In this document: piece by piece, positions 6,779-14,719 of the stretch | How the letters are laid out: each line of letters starts with the position of its first letter | How positions within the stretch are numbered: the stretch's first letter is position 1 | Virus record (IMG/VR): IMGVR_UViG_3300032323_001470 | Span: 1 to 22,115 of that record | Source: a virus | DNA: 22,115 nucleotides | Reading direction: 5' to 3' (one strand) | The notes under the pieces: model-generated | Seen by the model: only the letters and a program-made list of their open reading frames with translations | Told to the model about the DNA's origin: nothing | The model's database searches: none | Translations under genes and position numbers: made by a program

Positions 6779-9238
6779 GTGGCCATTAATTATCTTGGAA
6801 AGATTTTAGATTTAAAAAAACCCGACGGTACACCAATATTACCGGTTAATTCACAGTCTATTCTTGGGCTAGGTACAGTTTCAAACATTACTAATCTTGG
6901 GGTATCTAGAGCTACCGATTTTTTAAAAAACGGTAATACTACAACAATTTCAGACCCTACTAAGTCTAGTTCCTCAGCCAAAAAGAATCTACCTAATCTA
7001 GTGTCTAACCCTATGGAGCAGTTTGCATCTTCTACCTGTCTATGGACGTTGGCCTGCCTAACACCTGATCAGTTTAACAATCCTGCATCTTATAGATCTA
7101 GTCCACAGGCACTAAGCAATATTGTATTTGCATCAGGGGGAAGATATAACGACCAGCGAGTAAAAACATTTTTTGGCAGTCCTGAATATTTTATTAATAA
7201 TTTTCAAATGAACTGTCTCATCGGCACCAATGAAAAAACTGGAAATTCAAACGCTATCAAATTTTCCTTTGATATTGTTGAGCCTCATTCTATGGGACTG
7301 TTATTACAGAGCATGCAGAATGCTGCAGTTAAGGCAGGGTATCTTAGCTACCTCGACAATGCACCGTATGTACTGCGCATGGACATTCAAGGCTATGATG
7401 AATTAGGCAGAGTAATAAAAACTATTAAACCTAAATTTTTTACACTAAAAATAGTGTCAATGAAATTTTCAGTTAATGAAGGCGGGTCGCTGTATAAGGT
7501 GGAAGCTATACCTTATAATCATCAAGGTTTTTCAGATACAGTAAATGTTACCTATACTGATATAAAAATTTCAGGAGATCTTAAAGGTACAGGCATTGTG
7601 TCAGAAGTGTTGTCCACTAGTAAAGATGGACTAGCTGCAGTTTTAAATCGCAACGAAGACAAATTAAAAGTTGAAGGTAGAATAGGAGAACCTGATCAAT
7701 ATGCTATTCAGTTTCCTACCTTAGCCGGCGAGTGGAAAAGTTCTGCAGGTACCCCACCAACTGCTAAAAATGCCACAGTGGACCCGTTAAAAATAGCCAC
7801 CGAAGCAGTGGTAAAAGTTACCGGAGGTGCTGCCAAACCTCAAGATACTACCAATCAACTGATAAATGAACTAGGTACAGCCAGTTTGGGATTTGATGCT
7901 TTACGTGGCGGCAATATATTATTCAAACGTGCAGACGATCAGATTGATGCTAAAACTGGAATTATTAAAAGAGACGGAATGACCATTGATCCTAAGGCAC
8001 GAGCTTTTCAGTTTGGTCAGGGACAGTCACTGACCTCTATGATCAATCAGGTGATTCTAAGTTCCGACTATGCTAAAAAAGCCATACTAGATAAAAATCA
8101 AGGAGGGTTTGGAACTACTGCAGAAGGATATATCAAATGGTTTAAACTTGATGTCCAGATAGAATTGTTAAAATATGATCCTATTACTGGAGACTATGCT
8201 AAAAAAATTACCTATCGTGTAGTGCCTTACTACATTCATCAAAGTATATTTTCCAACCCAAGTTCTGCACCTGTGGGATATTCTGAACTAATGAAAACAG
8301 TGGTTAAAGAATATCAATATATCTACACAGGACAAAATGTTGATGTGCTAAAATTTGATATCAATATCAATAATTTATTTTATGCTGGGGCAAATCCTAG
8401 TCCTGAAAATCAAGGATCAAAAACTGATAATCAAGATCAAAAACTGTCAGAGCAAAAAAACAAAACAGCTAGAACCGGCCAGGGCCAAGCCGCTGCGTCA
8501 CAAGCGGCTCAAATGGGCCGAGCTAGACCAGACCGAGATCCTAGACTACTCAAAGGTTACAAAGGTGGAAACCCCGATAAGACTACCGAACAGAATATTG
8601 CTGAAAGTTTTCAGCAGGCATTTATCAGCGGCAACAGTGCAGATTTAGTCACAGTAGATCTAGAGATTATGGGCGATCCTTATTGGATAGTAGACAGCGG
8701 CATTGGTAACTATTTTGCCTCGGCTCCGTCTCCTGTTTCGCAGATTACCAACGACGGTACTATGAACTATGAAAGCGGCAATGTCTATATCTATCTAACA
8801 TTTAGAACTCCTGCTGATATCAATGAAACTACAGGTCTTTATGATTTTTCCGTAGCAGGCAAAGACAGCCCGTTCAGCGGCATATACAGAGTTAATATGT
8901 GTGAAAATACATTTTCAGATGGACAATGGAAACAAAAACTCAAATGCCTACGTATGCCAGGCCCACAAGGCCCTGAAGCTGATAAGAAAACACAAGGCAA
9001 TCAAGCCACAGTAATATCAGCTAGCGGTAATAATGCTATAGAAGTGGGTGCAGAAGATCCTGCTAAAACGTCACCTACAGACGATCCTAATTTAAATACA
9101 GCGCCGTCTAACGGCGGGGCCAGCCCGCAGACTGCAGGAAATGGATCTTCGGCTGCTACTGCTAAAACAGTTAACACATCAACAGAGGGTACTAGACGTG
9201 TAGGATTTAGATACTACAGAGATCTAGGACAAAACTAA
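6779..9238 (+). CDS. Large virion structural protein, probable baseplate hub (gp27-like)
   Basis: The 819-aa protein starts at GTG (6779) behind AGGAG, one base after the gp53 stop. Residues about 75-260 form a beta-rich domain with hub/tube character: FSFDIVEPHSMGLLLQSM, then LRMDIQGYDELG, then FFTLKIVSMKFSVNEGG. A Gln/Lys-rich linker covers about 530-600 and holds a 12-bp direct repeat. A second compact domain follows at about 620-726 (DLVTVDLEIMGDPYWI and the end R-V-N-M-C-E-N-T-F). The tail, about 727-805, is Pro/Asn/Ala/Thr-rich and probably disordered. I cannot name it by sequence. Its place directly before gp5, and the lack of any other gp27 candidate here, suggest it provides the trimeric hub that holds the gp5 spike. 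The structural role is likely; gp27 equivalence is inference. Confidence 0.8.
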   Translation: MAINYLGKILDLKKPDGTPILPVNSQSILGLGTVSNITNLGVSRATDFLKNGNTTTISDPTKSSSSAKKNLPNLVSNPMEQFASSTCLWTLACLTPDQFNNPASYRSSPQALSNIVFASGGRYNDQRVKTFFGSPEYFINNFQMNCLIGTNEKTGNSNAIKFSFDIVEPHSMGLLLQSMQNAAVKAGYLSYLDNAPYVLRMDIQGYDELGRVIKTIKPKFFTLKIVSMKFSVNEGGSLYKVEAIPYNHQGFSDTVNVTYTDIKISGDLKGTGIVSEVLSTSKDGLAAVLNRNEDKLKVEGRIGEPDQYAIQFPTLAGEWKSSAGTPPTAKNATVDPLKIATEAVVKVTGGAAKPQDTTNQLINELGTASLGFDALRGGNILFKRADDQIDAKTGIIKRDGMTIDPKARAFQFGQGQSLTSMINQVILSSDYAKKAILDKNQGGFGTTAEGYIKWFKLDVQIELLKYDPITGDYAKKITYRVVPYYIHQSIFSNPSSAPVGYSELMKTVVKEYQYIYTGQNVDVLKFDININNLFYAGANPSPENQGSKTDNQDQKLSEQKNKTARTGQGQAAASQAAQMGRARPDRDPRLLKGYKGGNPDKTTEQNIAESFQQAFISGNSADLVTVDLEIMGDPYWIVDSGIGNYFASAPSPVSQITNDGTMNYESGNVYIYLTFRTPADINETTGLYDFSVAGKDSPFSGIYRVNMCENTFSDGQWKQKLKCLRMPGPQGPEADKKTQGNQATVISASGNNAIEVGAEDPAKTSPTDDPNLNTAPSNGGASPQTAGNGSSAATAKTVNTSTEGTRRVGFRYYRDLGQN
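8415..8446 (+). repeat. Short direct repeat in the hub-protein linker
   Basis: GATCAAAAACTG occurs at 8415-8426 and again at 8435-8446, 20 bp apart. It lies in the low-complexity linker of the 819-aa protein. The period is not a multiple of three, so the two copies are read in different frames. It is probably a slippage product with no function. Confidence 0.6.
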
Positions 9239-9247
9239 GGATATTAA

Positions 9248-10843
9248 ATGGCACAACACAGACGATCATCAGCAGCCAACGATGGAAGGACCGGTGGACT
9301 AACCGACGGCATATATATTGCCCGAGTAATCAGTCATCTTGATCCTACCTTCATGGGATCGCTAGAAGTTACACTGCTTAAAGATCAAGGCAACACCGCC
9401 GGTGACGACAGTCAAATTCATATTGTAAAATATGCCTCGCCGTTCTTTGGGTATACACCTTTTGAGTTCATGGGCAAGAATGACGGAACTACTTCAACCA
9501 TAGAAGGATTTAACGACACACAAAAATCATACGGTATGTGGATGGTACCGCCCGATGTTGGAGTCAACGTACTTGTATTGTTTGTAGATGGCGATCCTAG
9601 TCAAGGTTACTGGTTTGCCTGTGTGCCTGGTCGCAGTATCAATAACATGGTGCCAGCAATTGCTGCTTCAACAGAAAATACATTAGACCCCACAGACAAG
9701 CAAAGATACGGTAATACCAAACAGCCGTTACCTGTAGCTGAGATAAACAAACGCATTAACGGCGAAAAGCAAGAAATAGACCCTGAAAAAATTAAAAAGG
9801 TAGTGCATCCGATTGCTGATAGATTTTTAGAACAAGGCTTGTTAGATGATGATATACGAGGCACTACTACATCGTCTCCAAGAAGAGAAGTTCCCGGCAT
9901 GGTGTTCGGCATATCAACGCCAGGTCCTGTTGATCGAAGAACCAATGCTAAAAAAGCAGTGATAGGTAAGAATGACAGCAAGTCTGCTCCTATACCTGTG
10001 AGCAGACTAGGTGGCACACAACTAGTATTTGACGACGGCGACGATCGATATCACAGAGAAAAATCTGCAGCTGAAGGCCCAGTTAAGTATGTTGACTTAT
10101 TAGAAAGTAAAAACAGTAACGATCAGGGGCAGCCAACTATTCCGTACAGTGAATATTTTAGAGTGCGCACTAGAACTGGTCATCAACTGTTGATGCACAA
10201 CTCAGAAGATTTAATTTATATTGGTAATGCTAGAGGCACCACTTGGATAGAACTTACCAGCAACGGTAAGATTGATATCTATGCTCAAGACAGTATTAGT
10301 ATTCATACTCAAACAGATTTAAACATTAGAGCAGATCGTGACATTAATATGGAAGCGGGAAGAAATTTTAACCTTAGAACAGAGTCGGGTAAATTTCACG
10401 CAGAGATTGCCACGGATCAAGAGTGGTTGGTTAACAAAGATGCAAAGCTCACAGTAGGATCCAATCTAGATGTCTTGGTTGGAGCCGCACTAAAAATATC
10501 TGCAAATACTGATTTTGAATTAGCTACAAACACAGAACTTAAAGTATCGGCTGCAGGAGATATTAGTGTGGGTTCAGCTTCAGAGCTTAAAATGAACGGT
10601 AGCAAAATTAATTTTAATGGCCCTAATAATGCTGAAACAGCAGCCGTGGCAGATTTTGTACGTCCGTACGATTTGCGAGATAATCCAGCAACTAGTTTTA
10701 GCGCAGGGTGGGATGTAAAACGATATCAGTCAGGAATAGTCAAAAGTTTTATGAAACGTATTCCAATGCATGAACCATGGGCCTTGCATGAAAATCAAGC
10801 ACCGGCTCAACTAACACCAGACAATACAGATAGGGATGTGTAA
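9248..10843 (+). CDS. 5: gp5 baseplate hub/spike subunit without lysozyme domain
   Basis: gp5 forms the trimeric needle under the hub that pierces the host envelope. The 531 aa include an N-terminal OB-fold (about 20-128: DGIYIARVISHLDPTFMGSL and WMVPPDVGVNVLVLFVDGDP). A middle segment (130-300) has no recognisable lysozyme catalytic region. The C-terminal beta-helix (about 305-465) is built of short alternating repeats (IDIYAQDSISIHTQ, LNIRADRDINMEAG, LKVSAAGDISVGS), as in the T4 gp5 C-terminal prism and VgrG. The tail after 475 contains M-H-E-P-W-A-L-H-E-N near 506-515. TAAGGA lies about 7 nt before the ATG. gp25 follows after 2 nt. No PAAR tip gene is seen here. Confidence 0.93.
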   Translation: MAQHRRSSAANDGRTGGLTDGIYIARVISHLDPTFMGSLEVTLLKDQGNTAGDDSQIHIVKYASPFFGYTPFEFMGKNDGTTSTIEGFNDTQKSYGMWMVPPDVGVNVLVLFVDGDPSQGYWFACVPGRSINNMVPAIAASTENTLDPTDKQRYGNTKQPLPVAEINKRINGEKQEIDPEKIKKVVHPIADRFLEQGLLDDDIRGTTTSSPRREVPGMVFGISTPGPVDRRTNAKKAVIGKNDSKSAPIPVSRLGGTQLVFDDGDDRYHREKSAAEGPVKYVDLLESKNSNDQGQPTIPYSEYFRVRTRTGHQLLMHNSEDLIYIGNARGTTWIELTSNGKIDIYAQDSISIHTQTDLNIRADRDINMEAGRNFNLRTESGKFHAEIATDQEWLVNKDAKLTVGSNLDVLVGAALKISANTDFELATNTELKVSAAGDISVGSASELKMNGSKINFNGPNNAETAAVADFVRPYDLRDNPATSFSAGWDVKRYQSGIVKSFMKRIPMHEPWALHENQAPAQLTPDNTDRDV

Positions 10844-10845
10844 TT

Positions 10846-11280
10846 ATGGGAAAACTTTATAATCAAAAATCAGTAGCAACAGCTAAAGCGGTAGTTTCTG
10901 AAAATCAAGGCACATTTACCTACAAAGGTTTTAGCTCTAAAGAAACGGCCAAGAACTATAAGCTCTATGATATTGATTTAGTAAAACAAGATCTGTTAAA
11001 TCATTTCTATATTCGCAAAGGTGAAAAGCTGGAAAACCCAGCATTTGGCACAGTGATCTGGGACATGCTTTTTGAACAGTTTACTGAAGATGTAAAAAAT
11101 ATTATTGCCAAGGATGTAGAAGATATCATTAACTATGATCCTCGTATCGCAGTAAATGAAGTACAGATAGATAGCACAGATCAAGGTATAAGGATACAAG
11201 CAGATATTGTTTATATTCCGTTTAACGTCAACGAGCGCATGACATTTAACTTTGATAAGACTAATTCTACGATAATCTGA
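10846..11280 (+). CDS. 25: gp25 baseplate wedge protein
   Basis: gp25 is a wedge-core protein that helps begin sheath polymerisation; the family is shared with phage P2 gpW and type VI secretion TssE. The 144 aa (T4: 132) carry the core segment G-E-K-L-E-N-P-A-F-G-T-V-I-W-D-M-L-F (about 57-74), the following helix F-T-E-D..N-I-I-A-K-D-V-E-D-I-I, and D-P-R-I with beta-strands to the end. It sits 2 nt after gp5 and 30 nt before gp6. Confidence 0.93.
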   Translation: MGKLYNQKSVATAKAVVSENQGTFTYKGFSSKETAKNYKLYDIDLVKQDLLNHFYIRKGEKLENPAFGTVIWDMLFEQFTEDVKNIIAKDVEDIINYDPRIAVNEVQIDSTDQGIRIQADIVYIPFNVNERMTFNFDKTNSTII

Positions 11281-11310
11281 GCAGTTTATTTTCCAAGGTA
11301 AATATGGTAT

Positions 11311-14300
11311 ATGACAACAACTAGCAGACAAAATAATCTCATTTTAAATCAAGACTGGACTAGAATATACCAGACCTTTAAAAATGCAGACTTTAAATCC
11401 TACGACTTTGAAAATCTACGTAGGGTTATTATTACCTATCTACGTGAAAATTATCCTGAAGATTTCAACGATTATATTGAAAGTTCAGAGTATCTAGCAC
11501 TGATTGATGCAGTGGCATTTCTAGGTCAAAGCCTAGCATTCCGTATAGATCTAGCCAGCCGTGAAAACTTTATCGAGCTAGCAGAAACCAAAGAAAGCGT
11601 TCTGCGTATTGCTCGCATGCTCAGCTACAATGCTAAACGTAACATTGCTGCTAGCGGACTGTTAAAATTTACTTCAGTTACTACCACAGAAGATCTAGTA
11701 GACAGCAACGGTCGTAATTTGTCGCAACAGATTATTTCATGGAATGATCCTACAAATACTAACTGGCTAGAACAGTTTATTACAGTGTTAAATTCTGCAA
11801 TGGCAGACAACACAGAGTTTGGCCGAAGCCAAGGGTCTGCAGTTATACAGGGAATACCCACAGAACAATATCGTTTTAGAACTGCTGGCACAGACGTACC
11901 GTTGTTTTCGTTTAGTAAAACAGTGGCAGCTCGAGGCATGAGTTTTGAGATAGTTTCTACTGCATTTAAGAACAGTGAAAATATCTACGAAGAACCGCCA
12001 GTTCCGGGGAATCAGTTAGGATTTGTTTATAAAAATGATGCTACGGGTCCTGGATCGGCAAACACCGGTTTCTTTTTAATGTTTAAACAGGGCACCTTAG
12101 AACTGGCAGATTTTTCAATAGACATTCCTACCACTAATGAAAAAATTGCTGTCGATGCAGTTAATATCAATAATAATGACATTTGGTTATACAGTTTAAA
12201 TTCTGCAGGAGTTCAGCTTGAAGAGTGGTCTAAAGTTTCTAGTCTAGCTGGCAACAGTATTGCTTACAACAGTATAAGTCAAGATATTCGAAACATCTAT
12301 GCAATCAATACCAAAGAAAATGATACAGTTGATCTGGTGTTTGCAGATGGTGTCTACGGTAACTTACCCCAAGGAGCTTTTAGAGTTTATTATAGAACCA
12401 GCAATGGACTTTCGTACACTGTTTATCCTAACGAGCTTAGAGGAATCAATATTGGCGTCAGCTATGTTAACAAAGCCGGAGTTGATCATACCCTGACTAT
12501 TGGACTAGCCTTACAGTCAACAGTGGCCAACTCTGCCGCATCGGAAGACATCGACACTATCAGAACCAATGCTCCAGCAGTATACTACACACAGAATCGA
12601 ATGATTACTGCGGAAGATTATAATCTAGCACCGTTATCAGCTTCGCAGAATATTGTAAAAATTAAATCAGTAAACAGAACTTCTAGCGGAATCTCAAGAA
12701 ACTATGATTTGTTAGACGCTTCTGGAAAATACAGCAGTATAAATGTATTCTGTGATGACGGATATATCTATAAAGAAGAATCAGAAAATGTGTTAAGTTT
12801 TAAATTTGATAATAGAGTTGATGTTATTAATTTTATTAGACGCTCTATTGAGCCTGCATTTCTAGATTCTGAAGTTTATAATTTTTATTTTACAAAGTTT
12901 GATAGAATATTATTTACAGACACTAACACTGTTTGGCAGTCAGTGACTACAGCCACTTCTACAGGATATTTTAAAAACGTAATCGATAACTCGCTGTTAA
13001 AAGTTGCTTCATATTCAACCAGTAATTTAAAATATTTTACAGTTGAGTCTTTAATTAAATTTGTTCCACCTACAGGTAAAGCGTTCCGCCGAGGATTGCT
13101 AGTTGACATTGATCTTACTGATCCAGAACAAACTGACAGACTATGGACCAAAGCAGTTCGCATCTCAGGTGACGGCACAAATGCCGGTCGCGGAGTACTA
13201 ACTAACGGTCTCGGTCCAATAACACTAAGTGATAATATTCCTTCGGGAGCAATTGCTTCTAGGATTGTTCCTAGATTTGTATCTGACCTTAGTAATGCTC
13301 TAGAAGTTGAAATTGTAAATCAATCAGTGCAGAATCTAAATTTTGGACTACGCTACGATGTAACGACTACTGATTGGAAAGTTATCACGGGTTCAAATAT
13401 TAATTTGATTAATAACTTTAGTTTAGGTAAAGCTGGCGATGTAACTAACACCAACGTTGACGCATCTTGGGTAATTGCATTTGTTAAAGAACTAGATCGT
13501 TACACTGTGAGAATTAGAAAACTCAGCTATGTGTTTGGCAGTTTAGCGCAGAATCGTTTTTACTTTGACAGCAATGAAAAACGCTACAATGATCAAATAG
13601 GTAATGTGGTAAAAGACCAGATCAAGGTTCTTAGCATTAATACTGGACAGGATTTATTAACAGAGCTTAGACAAGACGTTCCTTTTGAAATAGCAGATAC
13701 AATTAAATTTGATGACGGGTTTGAAAGTACTACAGAACTAAAACTATCATTTTATGACAGTGACAACGATGGAGTAATCGATAATCCTGAATCGTTTGAA
13801 AAAATTGTAGGGACAGATCAAGAATTAAACTATCTATTTTTTCAAGAAACAGTAGATCAATTCGGTACCACACAGTATGTTCTGATTGACAACTCCGCCG
13901 ACTTTGTATTAGTTAGAGAAAAAGAATCAGTGGTTGATTTTACAGATACAGCAACATACCCTGATGGACAGCTGATTTATTTCTATGACATTGACCAAGA
14001 CGTAATTAAAAGAGTCAATAGAAATACCAACACTTTTGATCTTGAAAGAACTTATAAGTCGGTGATTGGAAGAAGAAATCTTAAATTTCAATATGTGCAT
14101 AATGCCAGCGTAGATCGTAGAATAGATCCTAGTTCTAGCAATATTATGGATATCTTTTTGTTGACAAGATCCTATGACGAAGCTTATAGAATATGGCTAT
14201 CTGGAGGAACCAGTGTAGAACCAGAAGCTCCAACAACAGATAGTTTGCGAACATCATTCGGTACAAACCTATCTCAGATTAAATCTATCAGCGATGAAAT

Positions 14301-14715
14301 CATTTACCATCCTGTAAAATACAAAGTATTATTTGGTGATAAAGCAGATCCTAAACTACAAGCAATATTTAAAGTGGTAAAAAATCCAAATCAATCTATC
14401 AACGACAACGATCTTAAAGTTAGAATTATTACAGCAATAAATGAATTTTTTGATATTAACAACTGGGACTTCGGTGACAGATTTTATATGAGCGAGTTAA
14501 CAACCTATATCCTAAATTCACTAGCCCCAGATCTTAGCAATATTGTAATCATGCCCAAACAGGCAGATCAAGTGTTTGGCAGCCTGTTTGAAATTCAAAG
14601 TAAGTCAGACGAAATTTTAATCAGCGGCGCCACTGTTGACAATATCAACATAGTTAAATCTATTACAGCCGCAGAAATTGGCACTAGCATCACTAATATA
14701 ACTACAGCAACTTAA
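11311..14715 (+). CDS. 6: gp6 baseplate wedge protein, enlarged
   Basis: gp6 forms the inner ring of the baseplate and belongs to the baseplate J family. Residues about 30-115 carry the hallmark: dense helices with E-S-S-E-Y-L-A-L-I-D-A-V-A-F-L-G and R-E-N-F-I-E-L-A-E-T-K-E-S-V-L-R-I-A-R-M-L-S-Y. The middle has Y-G-N-L-P-Q-G-A-F-R-V-Y-Y-R-T near 350-364, and the C-terminus (about 1005-1090) ends in the usual wedge-linking domain. At 1134 aa it is far longer than T4 gp6 (660 aa). The extra mass is mainly in residues about 530-960. Residues 816-824 (DSDNDGVID) form a calcium-loop motif. The start is ATG 11311 with AAGG about 12 nt upstream; an ATG at 11303 is out of frame. Confidence 0.93.
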   Translation: MTTTSRQNNLILNQDWTRIYQTFKNADFKSYDFENLRRVIITYLRENYPEDFNDYIESSEYLALIDAVAFLGQSLAFRIDLASRENFIELAETKESVLRIARMLSYNAKRNIAASGLLKFTSVTTTEDLVDSNGRNLSQQIISWNDPTNTNWLEQFITVLNSAMADNTEFGRSQGSAVIQGIPTEQYRFRTAGTDVPLFSFSKTVAARGMSFEIVSTAFKNSENIYEEPPVPGNQLGFVYKNDATGPGSANTGFFLMFKQGTLELADFSIDIPTTNEKIAVDAVNINNNDIWLYSLNSAGVQLEEWSKVSSLAGNSIAYNSISQDIRNIYAINTKENDTVDLVFADGVYGNLPQGAFRVYYRTSNGLSYTVYPNELRGINIGVSYVNKAGVDHTLTIGLALQSTVANSAASEDIDTIRTNAPAVYYTQNRMITAEDYNLAPLSASQNIVKIKSVNRTSSGISRNYDLLDASGKYSSINVFCDDGYIYKEESENVLSFKFDNRVDVINFIRRSIEPAFLDSEVYNFYFTKFDRILFTDTNTVWQSVTTATSTGYFKNVIDNSLLKVASYSTSNLKYFTVESLIKFVPPTGKAFRRGLLVDIDLTDPEQTDRLWTKAVRISGDGTNAGRGVLTNGLGPITLSDNIPSGAIASRIVPRFVSDLSNALEVEIVNQSVQNLNFGLRYDVTTTDWKVITGSNINLINNFSLGKAGDVTNTNVDASWVIAFVKELDRYTVRIRKLSYVFGSLAQNRFYFDSNEKRYNDQIGNVVKDQIKVLSINTGQDLLTELRQDVPFEIADTIKFDDGFESTTELKLSFYDSDNDGVIDNPESFEKIVGTDQELNYLFFQETVDQFGTTQYVLIDNSADFVLVREKESVVDFTDTATYPDGQLIYFYDIDQDVIKRVNRNTNTFDLERTYKSVIGRRNLKFQYVHNASVDRRIDPSSSNIMDIFLLTRSYDEAYRIWLSGGTSVEPEAPTTDSLRTSFGTNLSQIKSISDEIIYHPVKYKVLFGDKADPKLQAIFKVVKNPNQSINDNDLKVRIITAINEFFDINNWDFGDRFYMSELTTYILNSLAPDLSNIVIMPKQADQVFGSLFEIQSKSDEILISGATVDNINIVKSITAAEIGTSITNITTAT

Positions 14716-14719
14716 TAAT

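Noticed and set aside
9607-10017. 136-codon minus-strand open frame inside gp5, and similar shadows within gp48, gp6 and the giant protein.
   Set aside because: They run antisense to well-supported genes, have no ribosome sites or recognisable motifs, and show compositions typical of reverse-frame shadows.
11281-11310. GGTAAATA upstream of gp6 as a late promoter.
   Set aside because: It matches only 6 of 8 positions of TATAAATA and overlaps the likely ribosome site. The operon promoter before gp48 is a better explanation.
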